Shown here: positions 1 through 8,122 of the stretch, in pieces
How the letters are laid out: each line of letters begins with the position of its first letter
How positions within the stretch are numbered: position 1 is the stretch's first letter
NCBI RefSeq assembly: GCF_014837045.1
Contig: NZ_JACSPR010000003.1
Span: 62,001-126,000 of the forward strand
DNA from: Corynebacterium gallinarum
GTDB taxonomy: Bacteria; Actinomycetota; Actinomycetes; Mycobacteriales; Mycobacteriaceae
DNA: 64,000 bases
Reading direction: 5' to 3'
Notes under the pieces: generated by a model
Told to the model about the DNA's origin: nothing
The model's input: the letters and a program-made list of their open reading frames with translations, nothing else
Database searches by the model: none
Made by a program: the position numbers and the translations under genes

Positions 1-702
1 GTCGCGTGGTCGGTCACCACCGGTGTGATCATCCTCAGCATGCTGCCGCTGGTGGATTCACTGATCCCACTGATCGAGCAGAACGATTCCACCCTCAATG
101 TGCTCCAGCAGCTGATGCCCGCGGAGGATCTGCAGAGTGAGTTCATCGTCTACATCTTCCAGATGGTGGCGGTGATGGTCTCCGTGGCGGTCGTGCAGCC
201 ACTGGTGACCTATGTGGGGCAGGAGCGCATCAGGCTTGTCGACGCCATGCGTGCGGTCGGCACGCCCCGGTGGGCGCCCCTGTGGGGAGCCGTGGCAACG
301 GCGTTACTGACCGGTGTGGCCTGCACGGTGCTGGGTATCCTCGGTGGGTTCATCGCCCTGCGTCTCCAGGATGGGGAAGTGGTGGACGGGCACGCTCTGG
401 TTCTCGCCTCGGGTGGGTCCATGTTCCTGCAGACCATCATCTTCACCGGCATCGCGACCGCCCTGGCCGGCTGGTTCCCGCGGGCCATCCACCTGGCCTG
501 GCTGCCGGTGGTGACCGCCGGCGTGGTGTCCATCCTGGGCCCTCTGTTCGAACTCACCCCGGAGCAGATCGACCTGTCACCGCTGTCCCACACGGCGACC
601 CCGTCGGGGGACAATCTGGGCACACTCGTCATCTTCACCGGCCTGGGTGTGCTGGGCATCATCCTCGGCCTGATCGGTGCGCAGCGGCGGGAGATCCGCT
701 GA
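1..702 (+). CDS. ABC exporter permease, C-terminal part (runs off left edge)
   Basis: The frame is open from the first base, so the gene starts outside the window; about 233 C-terminal residues remain, ending in QRREIR. The segment has several hydrophobic stretches (roughly residues 50-75, 95-120, 135-155, 160-185, 205-225) separated by short loops. The arrangement, with a short cytoplasmic RLVDAMRAVGTPRW loop and a final membrane helix followed by an Arg-rich tail, resembles permeases of the ABC-2 group that export polyketide-type antibiotics (tetronasin family). The ATP-binding partner would be upstream, outside the window. The substrate cannot be told from sequence. A copy of the dispersed 11-bp motif lies inside this gene at 234-244. 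Confidence 0.65.
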   Translation, partial: VAWSVTTGVIILSMLPLVDSLIPLIEQNDSTLNVLQQLMPAEDLQSEFIVYIFQMVAVMVSVAVVQPLVTYVGQERIRLVDAMRAVGTPRWAPLWGAVATALLTGVACTVLGILGGFIALRLQDGEVVDGHALVLASGGSMFLQTIIFTGIATALAGWFPRAIHLAWLPVVTAGVVSILGPLFELTPEQIDLSPLSHTATPSGDNLGTLVIFTGLGVLGIILGLIGAQRREIR

Positions 703-804
703 CCCTGCCTTCCCGGACCCCCGGCGTGTTGCTGCACTGTGGTGTTGCAGACATCCGGGGGTCTTCTATTGGTTCTTCATGCAGTCACGGGAGATACTGG
801 GAAC

Positions 805-1188
805 ATGAGCACATCCTTCCCCGCATGCAGTCGTCGCACCTTCCTCCTGGGCACCGCCACCACCTTCGCCGGGGCTTTCCTGGCCGCGTGTGGCAGCAAC
901 CCGCCCAAGGAGATTGAGGCCACCGAGGTCCCCGTCGGCAGCGCAGTGATTCTCGGTTCGGTCATCATCGCGCAGCCCGCCGAAGGTGAGTTCGTGGCCT
1001 ATTCCTCCGCATGTCCCCACCAGGGGCAGTTCATCACCAAGGTGGAGGGCGATGTGGTGACATGCACCAAGCACAACTCCAAGTTCTCCATCGTGGATGG
1101 CTCCCTCATCTCCGGGCCGGCCACCTCAGGTCTGCGGGAGGCGAACCTCACGCAGGAGGGGGATACCCTGAGCGCCTCGGTGGTCTGA
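805..1188 (+). CDS. Rieske [2Fe-2S] lipoprotein, probable Tat substrate
   Basis: A 127-residue protein. The N-terminus has a twin-arginine-like SRRTFLLG followed by a hydrophobic stretch and a lipobox ending LAAC (Cys29), so it is predicted to be exported folded and anchored to the outer face of the membrane. The Rieske cluster ligands are visible as C70-P-H72 and C87-T-K-H90. An alternative upstream ATG at 739 would put the signal sequence in the interior, so the ATG at 805 is chosen. Small stand-alone Rieske lipoproteins occur widely in actinobacteria as electron-transfer proteins of unknown partner. It converges with the flavin oxidoreductase gene, with the parS palindrome between them. 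Confidence 0.85.
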   Translation: MSTSFPACSRRTFLLGTATTFAGAFLAACGSNPPKEIEATEVPVGSAVILGSVIIAQPAEGEFVAYSSACPHQGQFITKVEGDVVTCTKHNSKFSIVDGSLISGPATSGLREANLTQEGDTLSASVV

Positions 1189-1201
1189 TTCGCTACGACG
1201 G

Positions 1202-1241
1202 GAAAGAGGGCGATGTTTCACGTGAAACATCGCCCTCTTTC
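1202..1241. terminator. 40-bp perfect palindrome with parS core, likely bidirectional terminator
   Basis: Two perfect 20-nt arms without a loop are centred on the CACGTG of a parS site (1214-1229). Outside the 16-bp parS core the arms continue with a GC-rich segment and then AAAG/CTTT, giving a T-rich end on both strands. It lies between two convergent genes (stops at 1188 and 1263), which is where a shared terminator would be expected. Terminator function is inferred from structure. Confidence 0.7.
1214..1229. other. parS: parS centromere site 1
   Basis: Exact match to the 16-bp parS consensus TGTTTCACGTGAAACA, the sequence bound by ParB (encoded at 58294-59481). This is the origin-distal one of four exact copies in the window, roughly 63 kb from the expected start of dnaA. 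Confidence 0.95.
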
Positions 1242-1260
1242 TCTTTTGGTTCTGGGGGTT

Positions 1261-2364
1261 CTAGACCGTCACCTTCTCCGGCCACACCCCACGCCAGTAG
1301 GACGCGGGGTAGGGGATCTCCTCGGTGGACAGACCCAGTTCATGGGCCGCGCGCAGAGGCCAGGAGGGGTCGCGGAGTACGGCACGGCCGAGGCTGATGA
1401 TGTCGGCGAGCCCGTCGTCGAGAAGCTCCTGCGCCTGGGCGGGCTCGGTGATGAGACCGACCGCGGACGTCGGGATGCCGACCTCCCGCTTGACCCGGGC
1501 GGCGAAGTCGACCTGGTAGCCCGGGCCCACCGGGATGCGGGCGGGTGCGGCACCGCCGGTGGAGATGTCCACGGCATCCACGCCCAGACCCTTGAGGATC
1601 TCCACGAAACGAACCGTCTGATCCGCGTCCCAGGACGGCTCATCGTCGATCCAGTCGGTGGCGGACAGGCGCACCACGAGGGGCATCTCCTCCGGGATGG
1701 TCGCACGCACGGCCGTGACCACCTCGCGGATGAGGCGGGTGCGATTGTCGAAGGAGCCACCATAATCGTCGGTGCGCTTGTTGGCCAGGGGAGTGAGGAA
1801 CTGGTGGAGGAGGTAACCGTGGGCGCCGTGGATCTCGATGGAATCGAACCCGGCGTCCACGGCGCGACGGGATGCAGCGGCGAAGTCCTCGACCACCTTC
1901 TGGATATCCGCCAGGGTCATTTCCTCAGGAACGTCCAGTCCCTTCTGCGCCACGGCGCTGGGGCCGAGGATCCGCCAACCACCCCCCGTCGCCGGGACGG
2001 TTCCGCTGGGGTTGCCGGGCAGCCACGGATAGGTGCTCGCCTTGCGGCCGGCGTGGTTGAGTTGCACACCCATCGGCGTTCCCTGGGTGTGGGCGAAGTC
2101 GGTAATGCGCTTCCAGGCCTGCACCTGCTCGTCATTCCACAGTCCGGTGCAGGCGGGGGAGATCCGCCCCTCCGGGCTCACTCCGGTGGCCTCCGCGATG
2201 ATGAGGCCGAAGCCACCTGCTGCACGGGCACCGTAGTGAACCAGGTGCCAGTCATTGGGCACACCGTCCTCGGTGGTCACCTGGTACTGACACATGGGCG
2301 CCATCCACACCCGGTTGCGGACGGTGAGGCCACGGAGCTGGAGAGGGGAGAAGAGTGAAGTCAT
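1261..2364 (-). CDS. NADH:flavin oxidoreductase, Old Yellow Enzyme family (YqjM-like)
   Basis: A 367-residue TIM-barrel FMN enzyme expected to reduce activated C=C bonds with NAD(P)H in the cytoplasm. Diagnostic segments are the N-terminal RNRVWMAPMCQY, the WHLVHYG motif and the active-site HGAHGYLLHQFLTP with the two ligand-binding histidines; the C-terminal DIISLGRAVLRDP fits the phosphate-binding region. The length is normal for the YqjM subgroup. The start at 2364 (MTSLFSPLQL) is chosen because this is where family similarity begins; an open extension upstream to 2514 has no family resemblance. The physiological substrate is unknown. Confidence 0.9.
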   Translation of the reverse strand: MTSLFSPLQLRGLTVRNRVWMAPMCQYQVTTEDGVPNDWHLVHYGARAAGGFGLIIAEATGVSPEGRISPACTGLWNDEQVQAWKRITDFAHTQGTPMGVQLNHAGRKASTYPWLPGNPSGTVPATGGGWRILGPSAVAQKGLDVPEEMTLADIQKVVEDFAAASRRAVDAGFDSIEIHGAHGYLLHQFLTPLANKRTDDYGGSFDNRTRLIREVVTAVRATIPEEMPLVVRLSATDWIDDEPSWDADQTVRFVEILKGLGVDAVDISTGGAAPARIPVGPGYQVDFAARVKREVGIPTSAVGLITEPAQAQELLDDGLADIISLGRAVLRDPSWPLRAAHELGLSTEEIPYPASYWRGVWPEKVTV

Positions 2365-2953
2365 GGTGTCGACGATAGTCCACCCGATCTTCCGGCGGGA
2401 ACCCCAGATCACAGGAAACCGATGGAAACGGGCGGAAATAGTTCCGCCGCTGCAGTTTCGCAACCACCCCGGAGTGTGGTGGCGCAACATCACTGTGACG
2501 TAAATAAAAAGCACAGGAGTGGGTTATCAAATAATGAGAAATTGAATTAACGGCAGGAGAAAAAGTGGGTCGGCCCCATTATGGGAGTCCCCGCATCGTG
2601 GAATACCAGCAATGGGAGCTGCCCGAATAGTATTCTCGCAGGTCACACATTAGTGGGGGAATCCAATAATTGGTTTCCTCACCGAAAGGACCCACTCCAC
2701 ATCATGCGCGGCGCTCTCACCAGTTCCACGACCACTCTGGGACTCACCCTACGCGATCAACCGCATCAGTCACCAGCCCTCACAAACTGCTGGAGGCATG
2801 CTCGGACACATGCCCCGATGCACTGCAGTGAACACTACCTGACGCACCCGATTCGCCCAGGGGCGGGGGAGCCTGACAGTCCATTTCTGCATCCTCCTGA
2901 TCTGCTCCATGCGCACCCAACCCGCCTGCAACCGGAGCCGTACACTAACACAC
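2365..2953. other. 589-bp intergenic region, promoter-bearing, no gene seen
   Basis: The region separates the oxidoreductase gene (-) from the SBF transporter (+). It contains an AT-rich patch at about 2500-2680, unlike the flanking genes, which probably carries the divergent promoters. An ATG at 2704 with a purine stretch before it opens a frame, but the product has no recognisable composition or family and overlaps the transporter in another frame, so it is not called. No terminator, RNA gene or convincing regulator site was recognised. Confidence 0.4.
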
Positions 2954-3934
2954 ATGCTTGCACGCCTGAAACGGTTGGATCCGTTAATCGTCCTGATCAT
3001 CCTGGCGGTCATCATTGCCATCATCGTGCCGGCGAGGGGAACATTCGCCGAATGGTTCGATGTGGCGGTGAAGATCGCCATCGCCCTGTTGTTCTTCCTC
3101 TATGGAGCGCGACTGTCCACGCAGGAGGCCCTCAATGGTCTGAAGCACTGGCGACTCCACCTGACCATCCTCGCCATCACCTTTGTCATCTTCCCCGTGA
3201 TCGGTGTGGGCTTGGAGCCGCTGCTGTTCTTCATCTCCGAGGATCTCTATATGGGTATCCTCTTCCTCACGCTGGTGCCGTCCACCGTGCAGTCATCGGT
3301 GGCGTTCACCTCGATCGCGAAGGGCAATATCGCCGGCTCCATTGTGGCAGCATCACTGTCGAACCTGGCGGGTGTGTTCTTCACCCCGCTGCTGGTGATG
3401 CTGCTCATGACCTCCGGTGGGAGAGCGGGAGTGGATCTGCAGGTGTTCGTGGACATCTCCATCCAGCTGCTGCTGCCGTTCATTCTGGGCCAGGTGGCCA
3501 GGCGCTGGGTCAAGGGGTTCGCCGCGAACAAGGCCACCAAGATCGTCGACCGCGGGTCGATTGCCATGGTGGTCTACTCGGCGTTCTCCGCGGGCATGGT
3601 CGCGGGTGTCTGGTCCACCATCAGCGTCTGGGAGATCGCCTTCCTCATCGTGTTCTCCATTGTGCTGGTGGTGGCGATGCTGTGGCTGTCCATGTTCATC
3701 GCCACCCGCTTCGGCTTCAACCGCGGGGATTCCATCGCCATCCAGTTCTGCGGCACCAAGAAGTCACTGGCCACCGGCCTGCCGATGGCCGCGGTCATCT
3801 TCGGCGGGGCGAATGTGGGTCTGCTCATCCTGCCGCTGATGATCTTCCACCAGATCCAGCTCATGATCTGTGCCTGGCTGGCCGCGCGTTACGGCCGCGA
3901 TGCGGAGGAGCAGAAGGCCCGCGCCTCCGCCTAG
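2954..3934 (+). CDS. SBF-like (bile acid:Na+ symporter family) transporter, YfeH/SLC10A7 type
   Basis: A 326-residue membrane protein with about ten hydrophobic segments starting directly after MLARLKRLDPL. Conserved features of the SBF-like/YfeH group are the LFFLYGARLS segment in the third helix, TLVPSTVQSSVAFTSIAKGN in the middle, and FCGTKKSLATGLPMA near the end. Family members move organic anions with sodium; some SLC10A7-type proteins instead affect calcium handling, so the substrate is open. The ATG at 2954 is preferred over 2909 because the earlier stretch is polar and does not resemble the family. A terminator hairpin follows at 3963. Confidence 0.85.
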   Translation: MLARLKRLDPLIVLIILAVIIAIIVPARGTFAEWFDVAVKIAIALLFFLYGARLSTQEALNGLKHWRLHLTILAITFVIFPVIGVGLEPLLFFISEDLYMGILFLTLVPSTVQSSVAFTSIAKGNIAGSIVAASLSNLAGVFFTPLLVMLLMTSGGRAGVDLQVFVDISIQLLLPFILGQVARRWVKGFAANKATKIVDRGSIAMVVYSAFSAGMVAGVWSTISVWEIAFLIVFSIVLVVAMLWLSMFIATRFGFNRGDSIAIQFCGTKKSLATGLPMAAVIFGGANVGLLILPLMIFHQIQLMICAWLAARYGRDAEEQKARASA

Positions 3935-3962
3935 CCCCACCAAGGACGACCAACATTTCCAC

Positions 3963-4000
3963 ACGGCAACACCCACGACCCACGTGGGGGTTGCCGTTTC
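3963..4000 (+). terminator. hairpin terminator after SBF transporter
   Basis: ACGGCAAC (3963-3970) pairs with GTTGCCGT (3990-3997), extended inward by ACCCAC/GTGGGG with one mismatch. A short T-rich stretch follows. It is placed 29 bp after the transporter stop codon. Confidence 0.7.
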
Positions 4001-4152
4001 TGCGTTCTCGAGCTCCATGCTTGTCGACGCTTTCCACCCCCCGTTTTTCCTCCCCACCCACCACCTGGTGTTACGGTTTTTGCTGAAGGTGTACCCCACC
4101 AGTTGCCCCCATGATTGTTTCCCGTGACTGTTTCCCAGAAAGCCTGCACACC

Positions 4153-5472
4153 ATGACGACTCCAGCAACGCCTACCCGCCAGACCCTCCTTGACGCCTAC
4201 TTCGGCGAATACGGTGGCCAGTTCGTCCCGGAGATTCTCCTCCCGGCACTCGATGAGTTGGAGCGTGCCTATGTGGAGGCCCTGGAGGATCCCACGTTTA
4301 AGCAGGAACTGAATGATCTCTACACCAATTACCTCGGTCGCCCGACCCCGATCACCGAGTGCGCCAACCTGCCGCTCGAGGGGCAGGGGAGGGGTACCGC
4401 GCGGATCTTCCTCAAGCGTGAGGATCTGGTGCACGGTGGTGCGCACAAGGGTAACCAGACCATCGGTCAGGCACTGCTGGCCAAGCGCCTGGGCAAGACC
4501 CGTCTCATCGCCGAGACCGGCGCCGGTCAGCATGGCACCGCTATCGCGATGGTGGCGGCCCTGTTCGGGATGAAGTGCACCGTCTACATGGGTGCCAAGG
4601 ATGTCGCCCGTCAGCAGCCGAATGTCTACCGCATGCGCCTGATGGGTGCGGAGGTGGTCGCTGTGGATGAGCAATCCGGCAATGGCCTGAGCTCCGCGAT
4701 CGATGTGGCCATCAACGACTGGGTGAACAACCTGGAGGACACCCATTACCTATTGGGCACCGCCGCCGGCCCACACCCATTCCCCACCCTGGTCAAGCGG
4801 TTCCACTCGGTGATCTCCCGGGAGTCCCGCGAGCAGATGCTGGAGCGCACCGGCGCGCTGCCTGATGCTGTGGTCGCCTGTGTAGGTGGTGGCTCCAACG
4901 CGATCGGTGCGTTCGCCCAGTATCTGGAGGACCAGCCCGGCAACGACACGGTCCGCCTCATCGGTGTGGAACCCGCTGGTTATGGCCTGGACACTGACCT
5001 CAACGGCGCACCCATCCACGAGGGCCGGACCACGCACCTGCACGGGTCAAACTCCTACGCCCTGCTGGATGAGGACGGTAACCTCCGCAATTCCCATTCG
5101 GTCTCCGCCGGCCTGGATTACCCCGGCGTGGGCCCGGAGCACGCCTACCTCAAGGACACCGGTCGCGCGGAGTATGTCGGCGCCACCGACGCCGAGGCCC
5201 TGCAGGCTTTCCGCATGCTCTCCCGTTATGAGGGCATCATCCCCGCCCTGGAATCCAGCCACGCGCTGGCCCACGCCCTCAAGATGGCTGCCGAGGCCAC
5301 CGAACCGATCAACATCCTGGTCAATCTCTCCGGTCGTGGTGACAAGGATGTCGATTATGTGCGCCAGCTCCTCGGCGATCACGCCGCGCTGGATCCGGCC
5401 ACCGATGTCCTCACCGAGGTTGATGTCCTGGGCGTGTTGGAGGAGTTGACCCCGCAGGGTGTCACCGCCTAG
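4153..5472 (+). CDS. trpB: tryptophan synthase beta chain (orphan copy)
   Basis: A 439-residue PLP enzyme of fold type II that joins indole and serine to make tryptophan. It follows the E. coli-type TrpB (TrpB1) closely: [18 protein letters not shown] at the start, HGGAHKGNQ with the Schiff-base lysine, the ETGAGQHG substrate loop, the phosphate-binding [10 protein letters not shown] and the C-terminal [11 protein letters not shown]. It is slightly longer than the usual 395-410 residues because of a C-terminal extension. ATG 4153 (MTTPATP) is favoured over 4111 by similarity. No trpA or other trp gene is adjacent, so this is a solitary, possibly second, beta chain whose alpha partner must come from elsewhere or which uses free indole. 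Confidence 0.9.
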   Translation: MTTPATPTRQTLLDAYFGEYGGQFVPEILLPALDELERAYVEALEDPTFKQELNDLYTNYLGRPTPITECANLPLEGQGRGTARIFLKREDLVHGGAHKGNQTIGQALLAKRLGKTRLIAETGAGQHGTAIAMVAALFGMKCTVYMGAKDVARQQPNVYRMRLMGAEVVAVDEQSGNGLSSAIDVAINDWVNNLEDTHYLLGTAAGPHPFPTLVKRFHSVISRESREQMLERTGALPDAVVACVGGGSNAIGAFAQYLEDQPGNDTVRLIGVEPAGYGLDTDLNGAPIHEGRTTHLHGSNSYALLDEDGNLRNSHSVSAGLDYPGVGPEHAYLKDTGRAEYVGATDAEALQAFRMLSRYEGIIPALESSHALAHALKMAAEATEPINILVNLSGRGDKDVDYVRQLLGDHAALDPATDVLTEVDVLGVLEELTPQGVTA

Positions 5473-5601
5473 GGAGCTTATCGACGCCCATCCCACCCTG
5501 CTGGGGAAGCGATCCCGATATAGTGGACAGAGTGGAGTTCGCCTGATATCAGATGCGATAATCCTTTGACACGGCTGGCTACGAGATTAAAGGATAGGGC
5601 G

Positions 5602-6330
5602 ATGACGCAACAAAACCCGTGGGCACCTGACCCCAACCAACCCTCCGGCGCTGCGGAGGGTTCCTCCGGTGCGCCGAATCCGTGGTCTGCTGGTTCCGCG
5701 CCTCAGAATCCGTGGGAGAGCAACCCGGAAACGACATCATTCCCGCCGGTTGCCGGGCAGAATGTGCAGGGCGCTGCTCACGCTTCGTACCAGGGACCGG
5801 GTTCCTACCAGGGGCAGACCACACACAACAACGGGTGGATACTGCCCGTGATCATCGTTGTCCTTCTGGCTGCCCTCATCGCCGCTGGCGCGGTCATTGC
5901 CCGTCAGGCCGGGATGTTGTCCTTCGGGGCCGCAGATACCGAGGAGCCCGTCATCGTCACCGAGATTGTCATTGCCCCGGAGCAGGAGAAAGCGGATTCA
6001 CCGCCAGCAGCGCCGGTGGAACAGGAGGTGGCCCGACCATCCCGTGCCTCCCTGCCAGCCTCTGCTTTCGCCGCCAATGCATCAGCCCGTGCCGGTAATC
6101 CGGACGGCAATTTCGATAATGTGTATACCGGCAGCAGTGTGACCAGTCAGGAATTCGCCCAGCAGGTCCGGGTCGCTTTCGTCGATTTCCATGTGGCTAC
6201 CGGCCAGACCACCGGGACCATCACGGCCTACAGCCCGGTGACGGGGATGTCCTATTCCATGAACTGCACTGACAATGGTGACTATGTCACCTGCACCGGT
6301 GGCAACAACGCGGTTGTCTACATCTCATGA
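5602..6330 (+). CDS. membrane protein with cytoplasmic NPW-rich tail and secreted C-terminal domain
   Basis: A 242-residue protein of unknown function. Residues 1-78 are polar and rich in Pro, Gly, Ser and Gln, with three NPW motifs (at about 5, 26 and 36). A single membrane helix spans roughly residues 79-100; the rest is predicted to be outside, with a spacer and then a small domain holding two cysteines (SMNCTDNG, YVTCTGG) likely to form a disulphide. The stop overlaps the start of the next gene by 4 bp (ATGA), so the two are translationally coupled. The architecture is repeated in the gene at 7289, suggesting paralogues in a common envelope assembly. Confidence 0.75.
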   Translation: MTQQNPWAPDPNQPSGAAEGSSGAPNPWSAGSAPQNPWESNPETTSFPPVAGQNVQGAAHASYQGPGSYQGQTTHNNGWILPVIIVVLLAALIAAGAVIARQAGMLSFGAADTEEPVIVTEIVIAPEQEKADSPPAAPVEQEVARPSRASLPASAFAANASARAGNPDGNFDNVYTGSSVTSQEFAQQVRVAFVDFHVATGQTTGTITAYSPVTGMSYSMNCTDNGDYVTCTGGNNAVVYIS

Positions 6331-7238
6331 TGGCAGGTTCCCGGCTCCGGTTCTGGGGGGCTGCACTGGCCGCGTCGGTGGTGCTGAGCGGGTGCACCAT
6401 CGACACCATCGACACCACCGAGAGCTCGGGGCCACCGACCTCCACGGTGACGCTCACCAGCACCCCCACCTCGCCGCCCGCCGCCGAGGCACCCGTGCTG
6501 CCGACGGAAGAACCCCAGCAGGGGGAGTCCTTCGCACAGGCACTCCAGGCTGCGGTTGATCAGACGATCGCGGTATACGGCGGGACGGCAGGCATCGCCG
6601 TCTCCGATGGATCCACGGAGGTGACAGCCGGCGACATGAGTGCCGCCGCTGCATGGTCCACGATCAAGGTTCCCCTCGCCATCGCAGCAGTGCGGCAGGA
6701 TCCGGCACAGACCACGAATGTCACCGCAGCGATCCAGTGGTCCGATAACAACGCCGCCGAAGCACTGTGGGCATCACTGGGCACCCCGGAACAGGCGGGC
6801 CAGGCGACAACCGACATCCTGCGGGAGGGCAGGAACGATGTCACCGTCAACACGGTGGTCACACGGGACGGTTTCAGTTCCTTCGGTCAGACCATGTGGA
6901 GCCCTGCTGATCAGGCCCGTTTTGCCGCCACCCTCGGGTGCATCAGGGGGAGCGAACCGGTGCTGCAGAACATGGCGATGGTGGAACCCGGTCAGTCGTG
7001 GGGGATAGGGCAGCTCCCCGGTGCGCGGTTCAAGGGTGGGTGGGGGCCGCAACCCGACGGGGCCTATAGCGTCCGTCAGTTCGGGCTGAGCACCGACCCC
7101 ACTAGTGGTCAGACCACAGCGTTGGCCATGATCGTCAGGCCCGGATCGGGTTCCTTCGCCGATGCTCAGGCCATGGCCGACACGTTAATATCCACTGTGC
7201 AGCCAGCGCTGACACAAGCCCCCTCCGCCGCCTGTTAG
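6327..7238 (+). CDS. beta-lactamase-like serine hydrolase lipoprotein
   Basis: A 303-residue lipoprotein: signal peptide with lipobox LSGC (Cys23), then a Thr/Pro-rich linker to about residue 65. The catalytic domain shows the three landmarks of penicillin-recognising serine enzymes in the right order: S111-T-I-K114 (nucleophile and general base), S139-D-N141, and K236-G-G. The order and spacing suit a class A beta-lactamase-like fold, although no Glu166-type ELN motif was identified, so it may be a transpeptidase-like or regulatory relative rather than an antibiotic-destroying enzyme. It overlaps the preceding gene by 4 bp and is followed after 50 bp by the second NPW membrane protein. Confidence 0.8.
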   Translation: MMAGSRLRFWGAALAASVVLSGCTIDTIDTTESSGPPTSTVTLTSTPTSPPAAEAPVLPTEEPQQGESFAQALQAAVDQTIAVYGGTAGIAVSDGSTEVTAGDMSAAAAWSTIKVPLAIAAVRQDPAQTTNVTAAIQWSDNNAAEALWASLGTPEQAGQATTDILREGRNDVTVNTVVTRDGFSSFGQTMWSPADQARFAATLGCIRGSEPVLQNMAMVEPGQSWGIGQLPGARFKGGWGPQPDGAYSVRQFGLSTDPTSGQTTALAMIVRPGSGSFADAQAMADTLISTVQPALTQAPSAAC

Positions 7239-7288
7239 ATTCCCGGCATCACTTCATCCACAGTCCGTATGAGAAATCGAGAAGCATC

Positions 7289-8041
7289 ATGACGAACCCC
7301 TGGGATAGTTCACCCAACCAACCAGGCCATGAACATCACACCCCGGGGATGCGGAACCCCTGGGACAATCCCCAGGATGCCACGACACCCTCGGGGAAGA
7401 ACCAACCCAGCGGGCTCCTCATCGGATTGATCGCCCTTCTAGCGCTCGCGATCATCGCCGTTCTTGCATGGTTGTTCATCAGCGGGCGCCCGGGGGATTC
7501 CACAGTTGCGGAGACCGTCAGCCCGGACACGGTCACGGTCGTTGTGACATCGCAGCTGGAGGCACCCAGCACCACCGGGCGCAGTACTGTCACGGTAACC
7601 CCGACGCGTAGTTCCATCCAGACGACGACTCCCACCACGCCGCAGTCCTCAGCCCGCTCCGTCGAGAGGAGTGCCACCCCGGAACCTCCGGCTGCGGTGA
7701 TCCCCCCCGCCGCGCAACAGGCGGGCCTGACCGCAACGGGATGGATCGACAATTCCGCCACACGGTGTCGCGGGAATGAGAACCTCATCTACGCTGGCCG
7801 GGACAGCGACGCGTGGATCACCGTGTGCGAGGCCGGTGGGCAAATGACCTACCGTTCCGACATCTTCGGAGGCACCCTCACCGCAGCGGTGGACCCGGCG
7901 CGCTCCAATCCGGCGACGGGCAAATTCTATGTCAACGCCTCCCCGTCGATCATCGAGGTTGTCGGTGGTGGGGTGGAGGTTACCCAGGGCGGGTCAGTCA
8001 TCGCCCAGAAGAGTTTCCCCTCCGCGTGGGTGCTGTACTAG
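7289..8041 (+). CDS. second NPW-motif single-pass membrane protein
   Basis: A 250-residue protein of the same plan as the one at 5602: a short cytoplasmic tail with two NPW motifs (MTNPWD, RNPWDN), a membrane helix at about residues 42-65, a long Thr/Ser-rich extracellular linker, and a C-terminal domain with two cysteines (TRCRGN, ITVCEAGG). Function is unknown. The sequence outside the tail is not obviously alignable with the first paralogue, so the shared part is mainly the cytoplasmic NPW tail and topology. It ends 12 bp before a parS site and converges with the flavoprotein gene at 8123. Confidence 0.75.
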   Translation: MTNPWDSSPNQPGHEHHTPGMRNPWDNPQDATTPSGKNQPSGLLIGLIALLALAIIAVLAWLFISGRPGDSTVAETVSPDTVTVVVTSQLEAPSTTGRSTVTVTPTRSSIQTTTPTTPQSSARSVERSATPEPPAAVIPPAAQQAGLTATGWIDNSATRCRGNENLIYAGRDSDAWITVCEAGGQMTYRSDIFGGTLTAAVDPARSNPATGKFYVNASPSIIEVVGGGVEVTQGGSVIAQKSFPSAWVLY

Positions 8042-8053
8042 AAATTTTCGCAA

Positions 8054-8069
8054 TGTTTCACGTGAAACA
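8054..8069. other. parS: parS centromere site 2
   Basis: Exact TGTTTCACGTGAAACA, extended to a 24-bp perfect palindrome (8050-8073). It sits between convergent genes. Unlike sites 1 and 4 it has no T-rich flank, so it is a weaker terminator candidate. Confidence 0.95.
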
Positions 8070-8122
8070 TTGCCACCAGCCTCCCGCACGGAACCTGGAA
8101 AGGTGCGGGAGGGGGAGCGTCG

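Noticed and set aside
2491..2504. TGTGACGTAAATAA as a GlxR site
   Set aside because: Only one half-site fits; the second half lacks TCACA.
2581..4086. 500-codon + strand frame overlapping the SBF transporter
   Set aside because: Out of frame with the recognisable transporter; His/Arg/Gly-rich composition typical of a shifted frame.
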